From positions 310,001 through 374,000 of the forward strand of contig JABYQN010000011.1 in the NCBI GenBank assembly GCA_022606135.1: 64,000 bases of DNA, written 5' to 3'. A program made the translations under genes and the position numbers. Below, one piece after another: positions 26,996 to 39,150 of this stretch (positions are counted from its first letter, which is position 1; each line of letters opens with the position of its first letter). The notes below the pieces were generated by a model. The model did no database searches, was not told the origin of the DNA, and saw only the letters and a program-made list of their open reading frames with translations. Source of the DNA: Fomes fomentarius (taxonomy: Eukaryota > Basidiomycota > Agaricomycetes > Polyporales > Polyporaceae).

Positions 26996-27468
26996 GTCGA
27001 TAGTCAGCTGAGGTGTGGGCGATGAGTATATGAACCCTAACCGATTGAGTTCAGTTCATTTATAACTTTGACTTGTTGACATACCCGGCATATTGACGCC
27101 TTGAGTCCGCGTTCGCCCGATGCCACCAACTCGGTCGGGTTTGCATAACTTGCCTTGGGTACTCAAACTGCTATGATAGGGGAGGAGCCGCTTGCCAATG
27201 CTCAGCCTTACGGCTATGATGAAAGTAGTACAATGCCAAGTGCGCTGATATAAGCGCCTGACCCACGCAATGGCGTTCAATAGGTATGTAACAGCCTGGT
27301 TCGACGTCGGGGCAAGGTCATAACCGATGACTCACGAGCGTTGTAAAGCACCTGATTCACCAAGACGAATGAATAACCACCGGTGCCCACGTCTGTGCTC
27401 ATGTTAATATACAGTGATGGAATACACTTCCAAGAACAACAAGGGTATCGATGGTCTCGCGCCTATGA
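26996..27468. other. Spacer between the tandem P450 genes
   Basis: 473 bp holding the promoter of the decayed copy and the 3' end of the intact copy. No other coding signal. Confidence 0.5.
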
Positions 27469-29847
27469 CTACATACCTCCTGCATATCGGCCGACCTTCA
27501 GCCACATCTCCGGTTTCTCACTGTCCTTGCCTACGCTCGGGAAGGTGATCGCGGAGACGTTCCAGAAGATGGGCTTCGCAGAAGGCTCGAACGTGAAGTT
27601 GGCGAGCAACGTGGACAGAATAACCTCTGCGCAGCAGGGTCAGATAACTGAATGAAGAATCTACGGCGCGTAGTACGTACTCATCTCGATCTGTGCAAAC
27701 TTGAAGCCGCTAGACAACAGATGCACGTGAGATTAGCTTTATTATTGAGCCCGAGATAGACGAGCGTTTGCACGCACATGCATGAGCGGTTGCCCCCAAC
27801 GAAGGTCATGCTGAGGCGAAGAGAAGCGAGCAGTTAGTAAACATGAGCGGCAGACGGTCGGTCAGCCGAGGACAACTGACAGATGCGAGTAAACTCCGGG
27901 AATGGACGCTGCTTCGACCGCCTTGGGCAGTGGCTGCAACCACCGTTCGGGCTTCCATACTTCTGCGTCGTGGCCCCAGAGCGCCTTGTCGCGGTTGCAC
28001 GCGCGAACGCCCAGGAGGACGTTGCTGCCTTTCGGAACGAAGATGTTGTCGATCATGGTACCGTCGCTACTACGCAGAGGCTTGGCAAGGGGTATGGTGG
28101 AGTCCTGGAAAGCTCTGAGAAGGATGAGATCAGATGTATGACGATTCGAAGTGGGCAAACCGAACTTACTCTCTCAGGACAATCGGTGTTGGAGGGAAAC
28201 TGCGGCAGCCCCATGCTCAGTAACGAATGGGGTCCCGTGGAACACACAGTAACGTACAGTCGTAGCGTCTCTTTGCAGACAGCATCCAGGTATGGAAGGG
28301 CACTCAATTGATCATAAGCGATGTCCTGTCCGCTACGGGAAGCAAGAATTTCGCGTCGTACTTTCTCCTGTGCGTCAGGGTGTTCGGACAGGAGCTGCAA
28401 GACTTGTGCCATGAGATGTGAAGTGGTATCTGTCGCTGCGAACAGTAGGATACTACCGTTCATATGGTCAGAACAAATACGGGAGACAGAGAACAAAGAG
28501 ACACTACTTACGACATCTGCCCGATGATCTGCTCATCGGGAAGTCTTTCTGCCTCGTCAGCGAGCATATTTGCTTTCACTACAAGCACGTCAAAGGCGTG
28601 AGTTCCGGAAGAATCGCACAAAAGGGACTCTACTGACGAAGGATGCTGATGATGTCCTTCCCAGCAGAGAACTCGCCACTCTCAAGAGCAGCCTTCTTTT
28701 GCGAGACCAGCCTGATGGAAGTGTCGTGCAGAACATCGACCGCCTTTTTCAAATTCTGCACCTGCCCGAATGGCAGATGATCGACAATCCAGCGACGGAA
28801 CCACGCCGGGCCTAGACTAGTCAGAATGGGGCTTGCTTGCCGCACGGCCACCATGAGGGGCGTAAAGGAAAGCGGCCTAAAGGTTCATGAATACTGTGTA
28901 TCGCGCTGGAGTTGATTGTTCCACGTACAGGTACGTCTTCGCCGCAGTCGTGTATACGTCCGAACAGTCCGAGGTGAGAGGGTCAAACGAGTGACCCAAT
29001 CCAGCCTGGCCTATGATCTCCAACGCGGCGCGGCCCATCCAGTCGAGCATGTCAAGGTCCCGCGCTTTGCCGTCGACGCGCTGTGCGAGGCCTTGTACGA
29101 GCTTCACGTAGAGTTAAGTTGACATGACCCTTCATATCATGATAGGAACCTCACTCTGTGGGCCACCTCGTAGAAGATCGGGGTGAGATTTCGCAAGTTG
29201 TTCTCGGAGAAGACGGGCGTCAGCATCTTTCGTTGCCGCCGGTGCGCGTCGCCTGTGACAGGAGGATCGATATGTCTGTCAATTATGGCAGGAGGGACGC
29301 CAACGCACCTAGCACGCCGAGTATCCCCGCGCCAAGCAGCAAACGAGTGCTCCTGTTTGGTGAGGCCCGATCAACGTCTGCTCGCCATGAGCACCATATT
29401 GCAGCGGCTTACGCGATCAACCAAGGGATTTGGTCGAACGTCCCCTGCTCCTTCAGAACAATGTGTCGCAGCGCCGTCGGGTCGAAGACATAAAGCCATT
29501 TACGCTACGTGATTGATCAGTAAGCGCGCGGTTGACGGAACTAGAGGGACGCCGTGCTCACGCCCAACACAGCATGAATCTTCACAATCGAGCCATAGTC
29601 TTGAGCCACCTCATCGTGGAAGCCCCAAGCATCCCGATCGAATAGTTGTTGGAGATTGCCTGGAGAAGGAATGAGGACCGGGATGGGCAAGTTCGAAACT
29701 CAATCGGCGCAGGAGGAACGTACCTGAGATAAGTGATTTGCGAGTCGGACCCGGCACCACGTCCAACGGCGACTTCTCGACGAAGGGGCGGATGATCTGC
29801 CAGAATACCCACGCCAGACTCGCCAATACGACTGCGTAGATGATCAT
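27469..29847 (-). CDS. Cytochrome P450 monooxygenase, intact tandem copy
   Basis: Membrane-bound heme monooxygenase of an Agaricomycete-type family. Start MIIYAVVLASLAWVFWQIIR, hinge EKSPLDVVPGP, then GNLQQLFDRDAWGFHDEV, KWLYVFDPTALRHIVLKEQG, DAHRRQRKMLTPVFSENNLR, MLDWMGRAALEIIGQAGLGH, I-helix LLFAATDTTSHLMAQVLQLL, ExxR PYLDAVCKETLRL then FPPTPIVLRE, EVWKPERWLQPLPKAVEAAS, heme loop MTFVGGNRSCI with GFKFAQIEM, and C-terminus EMWLKVGRYAGGM. First exons are 29724-29847, 29562-29659, 29413-29504 and 29309-29352; at least ten exons, all junctions I checked keep phase. It lies head to tail with the decayed paralogue. Substrate cannot be inferred. No partner biosynthetic genes are nearby. Confidence 0.88.
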
Positions 29848-31276
29848 GATTGTGGCCAAAGGAGAGAGGGGAAGGGAGAAGTCAGGATGGACGACACGGC
29901 GACTGCACGGTCAGCTACTTATGTCGGTCCGAGCCATGATCGGACCCGATGATTGCTCAAGTTTAACGGACATCATGAGCATACCGGCGAACCACCTCTC
30001 CCAGGGCGCAGCCCACTCCGAGAGAGGGATTCCTGGTCCAACGCTGGTGCGCATCGCGCCATTAGCCGGAAGAAGCGCAGGGTACGCAATTCAATCTACC
30101 AAGACTCGTGTGTGTTTTCATCTCCGCGCGCACGACGCAAGGTCGATTGAAGGTGTAGAGCCTGCCGATGCTGTCTGGAAGTCACTTATCGGCGTTCTGT
30201 GCGGAATTCCTATGCGGGTGCGAACCTGGGAAGCAGCATTTGTTGCTCTTCGGTAAAGATTGCTCTGAGCGTCGTTACGGCTTACTCCACCGGCATTGCG
30301 ATGGAAGACGTCGTGAGGCACGTTCATGGGAGTCTCCTTCATTATCCGTAAGTCCGTGTGCGATAGTCGGTGCAGACAAGACTCACCCGCAGCATGCATC
30401 ATGTGCGGTCTGCCTCGTGCGTGTCATCCTTGAATAAGACCTATAAATCTCTGGCTTCAAGCATTGGATGTCAGCTATACATCGACTCCACCTCTCTCTA
30501 CCTGCGTTGTATACACTCATTCATGGCTAGAAGGCCGGATCAGAAGATAATCGCTCCACAAGAAGCCCATAATTCACATCCCGAACGTTGAAAGGGATGG
30601 CCACATTGGGCAACTCCGACCTTGAGCTTGATCAACACAGGCGCTGCCTCCTTGCATCCAGCGAAGTCCGGATGTCCAAAAATACTGCTGCTGCAGCGCT
30701 CCCGAACTTTCAGGACGCGAGGGGGACGCGGCGACAGCAGCAGTCATCGGGAACGCCATCGCGTAAGGGTTCATCGGTCGTCTGATCGATTCACGATGCG
30801 CAGATTGGCGACACAGTTGACGCAGTGGGATTATACAACACACCAAATAGACGACAAACAGCCTGAACACTCCCTGCAGTTATCCGCATCCGCATCGCCG
30901 CCGGACATCATATGCAACATTTGTACGTCCTTCCTGGACGGCTATAGTGCACTACGTACGTCGGTACGAGGACGAGGACGCGCGAGGGTCGGAGAGGGTC
31001 GGAGAGGGACGCACCGGCGACATCGATTATGCCGAGAGCGATGCCGGCAGGCCAGAGGAGAACGGCCATCGCGCCCGCAGGAAGTGGTTTTCCGATGGAA
31101 GGCATGCTCGGGTCCTAAGGAAGCCTAGGTAAGGCTCAGATAGTCGATGTCGCGCGTACGCATCAGCGTCGAGTCCCGATGCGAACTGATGCTGGGTGAG
31201 AGTAACCAGGAATGCTGGCTAGACGCCACTGACACCCACCGCATCTGAAGAAGGGTTGGGCGTACCAGGCGAGGTG
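29848..31276. other. Intergenic, no gene recognised
   Basis: 1.4 kb with only weak frames. A TATA-like cctataaat lies near 30440. A minus-strand frame around 30908-31105 has a hydrophobic stretch (AMAVLLWPAGIALGII) but no other support. A 10-bp direct repeat (ggtcggagag, twice) lies near 30988-31007. Confidence 0.4.
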
Positions 31277-33511
31277 TCACTCGCGGTTGCTGCGGTGGGT
31301 GTCAGAGGGCGGGTACCCAAAGGCGCGCTTCAAATTCTTGCTAACTTCAGACATGGGGAGAACACCGCGAACGTGTTCGGCGACTTCACGTGCATGATCA
31401 GCACGGCCATCCCTCGTCAGGCGTTGTAACGCACAGCAATAGAAGAAATCCAGCAAGAGTTGCCTTGTCCGCTTCGGGTCGACCTTCGCGAACGTGCTTG
31501 TGGATGAAGTAGTGTCGCCGGACATAGTATCCAAAACCTCGCAAAGCCGGTCCACCTTCCGCTCCCAATACGTCAGCACCCGGAAGACATCCACCATGTC
31601 GGGTTTGAGGCGCAACGCGTGCACGAAGATGTTTTTGGTGACGCCGTCGGGCTCGAAACCCAGGCAAACGAGGTCGAGGATGACACGCGTAAGGTGCAAA
31701 GGGGAATTGAAGTGCCAAAATTGGGCTAGGAAGTCATTGAAGAACCTGACGTCATACAACGAATGGGGAGGGATGGGCTGCATATAGCCTGCGTCTTGGG
31801 CGTAGCTTGTGGACCTCGAGATGGCATTAGGAGGAAAGAGGGGAGCAACGGGGTAGTCTGACGAGTCTAGCCTGCGTGACGCGATGACGGTCTTGACGAA
31901 ATCTCGGTATAGCCGGCTGAGGGTTATGGGATTGTGCACACCCTTGATGACCGCACGCCACAAGACGTACATGTGTTGGAGGGTGGGCTGAAGTCTGCGA
32001 CGGAATGACGGGGGACGTCCGAGCAGTGCGAGTTCGCCGGAGAAACCTTTGACTGGCGGTATCGCCAGACGGTGCGGAGACGTGAAAATGTGCTTGAACA
32101 TCGACTGCGGAACACCAACAAGATGGAAATGGTTCTCAAAGACGGCCAAGAGAGCTGAGAGTTTGCCAGGATAATACGTCTCGTAATGAATCATCTCCGC
32201 CAGAGCCCATGTCGAGATGGACGAGTTGCCTGAACGGTATGCAAGGTTGCGAATGCGACCCAGAAGAGATAGCCGTCCTGCAGCGGTGAGGCTTTTCATG
32301 AGCGTTGACAACAATCTCGGGGGTATGGGTTGGCGTCCGTGGTACCGTTGCCTCAACAGGCGCACAGAAGTGGCAATCTCAGCAACGCCCCTGGCGATCG
32401 GGATTCCGATGTCCATGTCGATCTCTTGCGACCGAATGGTGGAGATATGCCCCTATACGAGATAGGTCAATGGATGTCGATTAAAAATGCCCAGACTCAG
32501 ACTCACATGGACTGGAAGTAGATATCTTTGAACCGCACTAGTGTGTTCTCGCCATATGGCCTCAATAGCACTTGCTTGCTCCTTGTCACCACCGAGGCGT
32601 ACCTTTCTCCGCAGGAGATGGAAAGTGGAAATGGTGACAAGGATGTCGCGTTCACAAGCCAGTTTGAAGGCGTCGATCGCAGCACGAAGGTCGTTAGTTT
32701 GGACGAATACTTGGACGGCATGGGAATACCAGGTCCGGAAACATTCTACATGGATACTCCTGGAGACTTCTTCGGGGGCCTGCTTGTAGGCTTCTAAGGA
32801 CGTCTCGTACTTCCAATGGACGATACAGAAACGTTCCAGGAACTGGATCGTGAACTCTGGGGGCGCATAACGTGTGAGGATGGGAATGACATCGTGTGCT
32901 ACGTGCACGGCGTAACCTTTCGACGCAGCAACGAGAGCGAATCGTGCGACGAGAGGGATGTCGGGGATTGCGTCTTTACGGAGAATCTCCGTGAGGATAG
33001 TGCCCACAGACCTGTGGCAATCGACCTCGGTCTTTGGAGGAACCAGGGTCCACCACTTGAGGAATGTGTCGGATCGCGCCTGAGGGGTGGTCTCGGTAGA
33101 CAGAACCTGGCGCGCTATGAAATGATAGACTGGATGTGGGCGAACCTCGACGCCAAGGCCAACGAGCTCAGCATGTACTCGTTCAGCATCCTCGTACTTG
33201 CCCTCCTTGACTAATATCTTGAGGATATTACAAGGATAGAGTTGCCCATTCTCCTCGGTTGCAGAGATGCCTTCGGCGGCGTCGTAATACTCCTCGGTGG
33301 AGTCTTCGAAAATGGATGTGTCGAGAGGAGCTGAGGGATATGGATACGCCTTTATTTCGCGCATCATCGGAGTCTCCACGTCCGTCGCGAGAGGAGGCGT
33401 GTTGAGGAAGTGTTTGCTAGTCCATGTACCGGTCTTGACGAGGTGATCCCAGCGGAGGCGGAGGCGACCGAGCGATTGCCATGGCGTATGGGCGAGCACC
33501 CATGATGCCAT
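31277..33511 (-). CDS. Pentatricopeptide-repeat-like helical protein, probably mitochondrial
   Basis: Two exons, 32507-33511 and 31277-32452 (54-nt intron), give 726 aa. It looks entirely alpha-helical. The clearest repeat-like pair is PCNILKILVKEGKYEDAERV followed by HAELVGLGVEVRPHPVYHFI. Other helical pairs are AVQVFVQTNDLRAAIDAFKL, LLSTLMKSLTAAGRLSLLGR and LTRVILDLVCLGFEPDGVTK. The N-terminus (MASWVLAHTPWQSLGRLRLR) is basic and lacks acids, as in mitochondrial presequences. PPR proteins bind organellar RNA, so a role in mitochondrial RNA handling is plausible but inferred. It is divergent from the chromatin-remodeller gene, with only 178 bp between the two ATGs. Confidence 0.7.
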
Positions 33512-33689
33512 GTACTAGGATGCTGGCTGAATCCGCCGCCAGGGCGTAAGTTCCGGTGTTGACGACAGTAAGGAATAGAGCGATGTCCACAACAAAGATG
33601 GAGGTGAAGTTCGCGCCCGAGAACTGACCAGCACACGGGCGCCTACCAACTTCGCCACTTCCCTCTGACCACCATCCACCCTTGCCGAC
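33512..33689. promoter_or_regulatory. Compact divergent promoter between the PPR-like gene and the Rsc8/Swi3 gene
   Basis: 178 bp between two opposing start codons must carry both promoters and both 5' leaders. No TATA box is apparent. Confidence 0.5.
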
Positions 33690-35915
33690 ATGTCCTCGCC
33701 AAAACGGACAGCATCTCCACCACCCAGTTCCTCAGACGCGAAGCGCATACGACTCACCGTGAATCAAGGCGTAACCCCTGTTGACCCGGAAAACGCGGCT
33801 GGGAAGCGCAGCGAACTCGAACCAATTCAAGGCGGTGAAATTGGGAACCTACCGCCTGCCCCCGCCGGCGCGTCCTCCACCGAACCAGCAAGCGCGGTCC
33901 CCACACGACTGTTGAAGGCAGAAGGAGATGGAGAGGGAGGGGACGACAATGGGGACGTGTCGATGGCTGAGGGCGGGGACGCGGTGGACGAGGAAGCGGA
34001 GTCGGGGGAGGACAACGACGACGAAGATCCCGCCCAGCTCGAAGCGACGCGACTACGCCTAGAGGAACAAGCTCGCAAGTACCTTGCCGCCCAAACACAC
34101 GAAGTCATCATCCCCTCTTACGCCGCCTGGTTCGATATGTCTAAAATACACCCCGTAGAGCGGAGGGCTCTTCCCGAGTTTTTCAACTCGCGACACAGAT
34201 CCAAGACTCCCGCCATCTACAAAGATTACCGCGACTTTATGATCAACACCTACCGCCTCCGACCTTCGGAGTACCTCACCGTGACTGCCTGCCGGCGGAA
34301 TCTTGCTGGAGATGTATGCGCTATCATGCGCGTACATGCGTTCCTCGAACAGTGGGGTCTTATTAACTACCAGGTGTGTGCCATACCATATTGTCAACGT
34401 TTCAGACGCGTCAATGATTTGCTGTTGTAACAGATTGACCCCGACCAACGGCCAGCTGCACTCGCACCCCCTTTCACCGGTCACTACCGTGTTGTTCTCG
34501 ACACTCCGCGCGGACTCCAGTCTCTTCTCCATCCCGGCACCCGGCCACAGCCACCCAAAACACAAGGTGCTGTAAACGGTGCCACAAAATCAAGCAGCAC
34601 CTCAACTCCCGCATCTCTCGAACTCCGTTCTTCAATATACCAGACTTCCGCCAAGTCTTCCCGTCCTGTCTCCGCTCAGGAGGCATCTGCTCTTGCCAAT
34701 GGCGCCAACGCGTCCAACGGCATCACTGGCGACAGCCCAGCGACAATCAAGTACCAGTGCGACACTTGCGGTGTCGACTGCACCCCTATGCGGTATCACT
34801 CGCTCAAGACGAAGAATTTCGAGCTCTGCCCACCATGCTACCTCGACGGTCGCTTCCCATCAAATATGTTCAGCGGCGACTTCGTCAAGCTCACCAGCGC
34901 AACGGGTGCTAATGGCGTACATCAAGCTGTAGGCTCTGGCGCGGATGATGATTGGTCGGATCAGGAGATCTTGCTCTTGCTCGAGGGCGTGGAACTTTAT
35001 GATGACGACTGGTCTGCCATTGAGGAGCATGTTGGGACCCGGAGTGCTCAGCAGTGCGTCCGGAAGTTCCTGCAGCTGCCAATTGAGGACCCGTACATCG
35101 CCAGCGAGGGCGACATGGGCCCGCTACGCTTCGCGCGCGTGCCGTTTGAGCAAGCAGACAACCCCGTGATGAGCGTCGTCGCATTCCTTGCCGGGGTCAT
35201 CAGCCCTGGCGTTGCAGCCGAGGCCGCGAAGAGTGCCCTGCACGAGCTCACAGACGGAGACAAGAAGGTGACAGAGGAGGAACAAGAAGGTGAACAGAAG
35301 GTTGAGGGTGAAAAGAAGGAAGATGAACGGATGGAGGAGGATCACCCGAAGGACACCGAGAAGCCCTCAGAAGCGACCGCCCCGACCGAGGCTCAGCCCG
35401 ACGACATGCAGGTGGACGGGCAGTCGACGAGCGAGTCCGTGGCGCAGAAGACCGCCAAGATGATCCCACACTCAAAGGTCGTTCGCGCCGCGGACCTCGC
35501 GCTCAAGTCCGCGTCGAAGGCAGCGGGCGCCCTCGCAGATGCGGAGGAGGTGCAGATCCGGTCGACGCTCGCGTCGCTCATCAAGCTCACGCTCACGAAG
35601 CTTGAGCTGAAGACCGCGCAGTTCGAGGAACTCGAGGAGCTGCTCGAGGAGGAGAGAAAGAGCCTCGAGAGCGCACGCATGGCGCTCGTCAACGAGCGCG
35701 TCAACCTTCGCCGCATGCTCGAGCACGTCAAGGCCGAGCTCGCGAAGCACGGAAACGTGCCGAGTGCTGGGCTCACTGCCGCCGTCACGCAGGCGCAGGC
35801 GGGGCTCGCGACCAGCGGCCAGGGCACGAAGGTGAACGAGGTGCAGGGTGGCGCCCCAGCGGACGGCGATATGGGCCCGATTGGGGAGGGCGCGAACGTT
35901 GCACAGCTGAGCTAG
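33690..35915 (+). CDS. RSC8: SWI/SNF-RSC chromatin remodelling subunit (SWIRM-ZZ-SANT, Rsc8/Swi3 family)
   Basis: Scaffold subunit of ATP-dependent nucleosome remodellers. Two exons, 33690-34373 and 34434-35915 (60-nt intron), give 721 aa. Domains in order: a disordered acidic N-terminus (residues 1-125); SWIRM at about 130-225 ([60 protein letters not shown]); a ZZ-type zinc finger at about 345-380 ([31 protein letters not shown]); SANT at about 407-455 ([38 protein letters not shown]); a Glu-rich linker; and a C-terminal coiled coil at about 610-680 ([20 protein letters not shown]). The ZZ finger favours Rsc8 over Swi3. The architecture is complete. Confidence 0.93.
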
Positions 35916-36619
35916 TGGTGTGCAGTGCAACTGTAAGCCCGGACCGACTTATCGATACAGTGTGCTTTTGTACCTCTCGCTATCCGATGTCTCTTATTTG
36001 CTGTTTCGTACGTACGTGTAAATTCTATGGCCGTGACTTAATCCATTAACCTGTTGTAGCGATTAGATACTCCAAGAGCTAAAGCTACTCGCTGGCTCAG
36101 CTGTATCCGTGTTCTATGAAGTTGAGTTTGAGTCAGATCTCCGTTGTTCTTCTCGGGACACGGGTTTGCCTAGTAGGTTGATGAGGGATGCGTGTTACCC
36201 CTTTTGTTAGGCTACACAAGGTGAGCGTACTCGTAACCACGAACTCTAACCACGTCCCCCGTGGTCCGCAAGCGCAAGACGACGCCCCGACATAGGAAGT
36301 GGTTTTAGTTAGTTGCGACAAAGAATGAGGGCAGAGAGGTGCGATTTTGCCCCACTCAAACGTGCCCTTGAAGCATGGTCGAGAGAGAGGATAAGCAAAC
36401 AGTTGGCAACAGTGATCGCGAAGGAAGTAGTCTCCACAAAGGTTGTTATGGACGGACGGACAATGCGGAGTTTCAACTGGCGCGTGGCTACAAAATCGGC
36501 ACTCTGTACGCCAACTTGAACTCTGTTACTCTTCAACCATACACTCTCCTTCTCCGTTATACCCGGTCTCAAGGAGACTACAATCTATACCCACTAGCCT
36601 CAATACAAAGCACGCAATA
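35916..36619. other. Intergenic, nothing recognised
   Basis: Carries the 3' end of the remodeller gene and, near 36540-36619, the probable promoter of the small plus-strand gene. Confidence 0.45.
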
Positions 36620-37257
36620 ATGTCGCAGCCACTCCTTCCTATCAGTGAGTCTAACCATTCCTACTGGTTATATCCCGAGATTGACGCGACCTAACCACTT
36701 AGCGAACGCCCCGAAGAATCTGTGCGAAACGACCATCTCCCTCAGCGGCACCGTCTTCAGCCCAATCTCCATGGGGTACCTTGGCCTCGACAAGTTGCTG
36801 CACGACAAGACCACCCTCCGGATCATGAGCAAGATCAGCTTCGACGTCTACGAGCGGTTGGACGCGAGGGTCATGCAGATCATTATGGTGTGTAACCAGA
36901 CCTTCATTCCCGCTAACCACTTGCCCTTCATCCAACCAACATCAACTTTGTCCGATGCTAACGTGCGACCCACCCTATTGGCAGAACGAGTACGTCGAGG
37001 CCTTCGAAGAACATGTCTTGCCCAACTGTAAGGATGTCGAGCGGCTGCACGTCTCCATCGAGTTTAGGTGCAACGGCTCTCACAACCGCGCCAAGCAGCC
37101 GTGCTTGGGCAAGACAAACCTGAAGCCTGGCGAGATTGAGGATACGGTCTCTGTTCTGCGTGTCGGACTGTTGGGTAGGGAGTGGACCAAGCTCCTCCCT
37201 GGGAATCTCGAATTGCGGGTCTTCGGAGACCATTTCCCCGTGATGCCGACGAAGTAG
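36620..37257 (+). CDS. Small hypothetical protein, orphan
   Basis: Three exons in phase, 36620-36644, 36703-36887 and 36985-37257, give 160 aa. It begins MSQPLLPITNAPKNLCETTI and continues SLSGTVFSPISMGYLGLDKL, MSKISFDVYERLDARVMQII, EEHVLPNCKDVERLHVSIEF and LGREWTKLLPGNLELRVFGD. No signal peptide or membrane segment is seen. The hydrophobic pattern suggests a compact soluble alpha/beta domain. I do not recognise the family. Clean splice phases over three exons and balanced codon use argue that it is a real gene. Confidence 0.65.
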
Positions 37258-37584
37258 CGAGTGCCAGTGCCTCCGGTGCTGGACGAGGCACTGCATGATG
37301 TGCATGTGGGATCTCTGAGACAAAATGTAGTATATTAGTGTTTGCTTACGATGTATCTACTCGCCGTCCGTGGCGTATAATGCGGCTTGAGCCGAGGAGG
37401 GGGTTATGGTTCGACCGTCTGTGCAGACAACCACAACTATCCAGTCCGACACCGACTACATACTCACAACGACCTAACCATCACAACACGACGTGAAGCC
37501 CTAGGTTCTTCTCCAGCAACTCCGCCGTATGCCGCAGACGGAACCGCGTCCTATATCTGACGTTACTGCAGCAATCGCGAGGAC

Positions 37585-39150
37585 CTAGCAAGTGACAAAC
37601 AAATGTTGAGCACAGTGCACCATGCAAGCAGGAACCCACTCACGACAATAATCGTCTCCGATCTCCCTGGTCACGATCCTACAAACCGTCATCCGCGCCA
37701 GATCCAACACGTCATCCTCCTCCACGAAGCAGCAATTGATAACTCCAACCTCTTCAATCGGGTCTGACACCGGGCCAACATCGCCCACCACATGCCGGCT
37801 TCTAACTAGGTCCACCAGCGCCCGACCGCGGAGCATCCCGCACCACCGGAGATCGACTCGCGTCAGGCGGGGACACAGCCCGCGGGGGCCGTTGAGGAGG
37901 TTGACCGTCGAGTCCGAGATGGACGACTCGTGCAAGCGGAGCTCGCGCAAATGAGGCAGGGCAGCGAATGTCGTGGCGAACGTCTCCGGGGCGAGATCGA
38001 TGTCGTGCAGCTCGAGCAGCTCGAGCGGCGGAGCGCACTGTTCGAGGAAGGTCGTCAGGCTCGGGCCGATGGGCTGTTGGCGGTATCCAGCGTCCTCGAG
38101 CGAGCGCAGATGCAGGCGGCGAAGGGACGGGGTGTGGATGTGCGGGAGGATTCCGTTGAGGTCGGTCGGGCCGTAGAGGATGAGGGTGGCGAGGTTCGGA
38201 AGCAGCACGACGCGGTACGGGTCGGCCTCTTCTATGAAATCGTGCTCGTAGAGGAGGGGCATGGTCAGGGTGAGAGAATGGAGCTCGATGAGGGGTTGTA
38301 GGAGGCCGATGATGAACGCGGCTGAGAGAGGCCGGTGCCCGGGGCTATCGCGAATGTCCAGGGTGAGGTCGGTGATGTGAGCAGGGAATACGGGGACGGC
38401 GGGGATGATGCTGGAGACGTAGGCAGCGCTCCTCAACCTCGGGACCCGCTCAGCATCGAACATGTTCACCAAGCGCGTGAGGTCCGAGACGCTGTTCTCT
38501 TCGACGCTGTCCGCAGCGTCCGTCCGGATGGTGATGTCGCGGAGCGCTGGGAGGGGACAATCGCATTCACCGAGGATGAAGTCGGCGTGCCGCAGTGTGT
38601 CCGTCTCGATCTTCAGCGAGTGCCATTGGTCACTCCGATCCCTCATCAACTCCATGAGCCGTTGGACCTGCCACTGCGGGACGCGGGTGGACGCAGCAAC
38701 AGTGACGTGGAGGTCCGAGCCACGCGCCATGCGCAGCCAGAGTTGCGTCCGTTCGTACACGTTCGCGTCGTCGCACCGAATGTAGATATGCGACCAGACC
38801 TTGGGGGCCTGTGCCGCCTTTCGCCAGGCTGAGCAGACGTGGGATACGACGACGGGCGCGCGCGTCCAGCCGCCCTCGATACAGTGGCCAAAGATCTTGA
38901 TGAGGAGCTCCTCTGGGATAAGGCGCGCAAGCGTGGTGAGGCCATGAGTTCGTTCGATGTTCGCTCTGTGCTTAGCCTGCTCGTATCGCAGCTTCTTGAC
39001 CTGGTCCAGTAAGCCTTGGATACGGGATTCTAGGACATTTATGGCATCCTCATTCTTCTGTATTGTGTCCCGGGCGTATTGTATGATGTCGGGTGTGGGC
39101 TCCTGACGATATTGTAGCCGCTCGGAGTCTGATAGTTGGTAATGATACAT
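37585..39150 (-). CDS. F-box protein with leucine-rich C-terminal region
   Basis: A single open frame of 521 aa. Residues about 25-65 form a coiled coil (EDAINVLESRIQGLLDQVKK). The F-box follows at about 70-120: LARLIPEELLIKIFGHC, VVVSHVCSAWRKAAQAPKVW, SHIYIR. The remainder is a degenerate LRR-like solenoid (ITDLTLDIRDSPG, LLPNLATLILYGPTDLNGIL, LLELHDIDLAPETFATTFAA, LTRVDLRWCGMLRGRALVDL). This is the common Agaricomycete F-box layout, presumed to recruit substrates to SCF ubiquitin ligase. No partner is predictable. A final short intron near 37600 cannot be excluded. Confidence 0.88.
   Translation of the reverse strand: MYHYQLSDSERLQYRQEPTPDIIQYARDTIQKNEDAINVLESRIQGLLDQVKKLRYEQAKHRANIERTHGLTTLARLIPEELLIKIFGHCIEGGWTRAPVVVSHVCSAWRKAAQAPKVWSHIYIRCDDANVYERTQLWLRMARGSDLHVTVAASTRVPQWQVQRLMELMRDRSDQWHSLKIETDTLRHADFILGECDCPLPALRDITIRTDAADSVEENSVSDLTRLVNMFDAERVPRLRSAAYVSSIIPAVPVFPAHITDLTLDIRDSPGHRPLSAAFIIGLLQPLIELHSLTLTMPLLYEHDFIEEADPYRVVLLPNLATLILYGPTDLNGILPHIHTPSLRRLHLRSLEDAGYRQQPIGPSLTTFLEQCAPPLELLELHDIDLAPETFATTFAALPHLRELRLHESSISDSTVNLLNGPRGLCPRLTRVDLRWCGMLRGRALVDLVRSRHVVGDVGPVSDPIEEVGVINCCFVEEDDVLDLARMTVCRIVTREIGDDYCREWVPACMVHCAQHLFVTC

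Noticed and set aside
24615..29847. P450 secondary-metabolite cluster
   Set aside because: No PKS, NRPS, terpene synthase, methyltransferase or cluster regulator lies nearby.
29848..31276. Possible minus-strand membrane protein near 30908-31105
   Set aside because: Only one hydrophobic stretch, no partner exons and no family motif.
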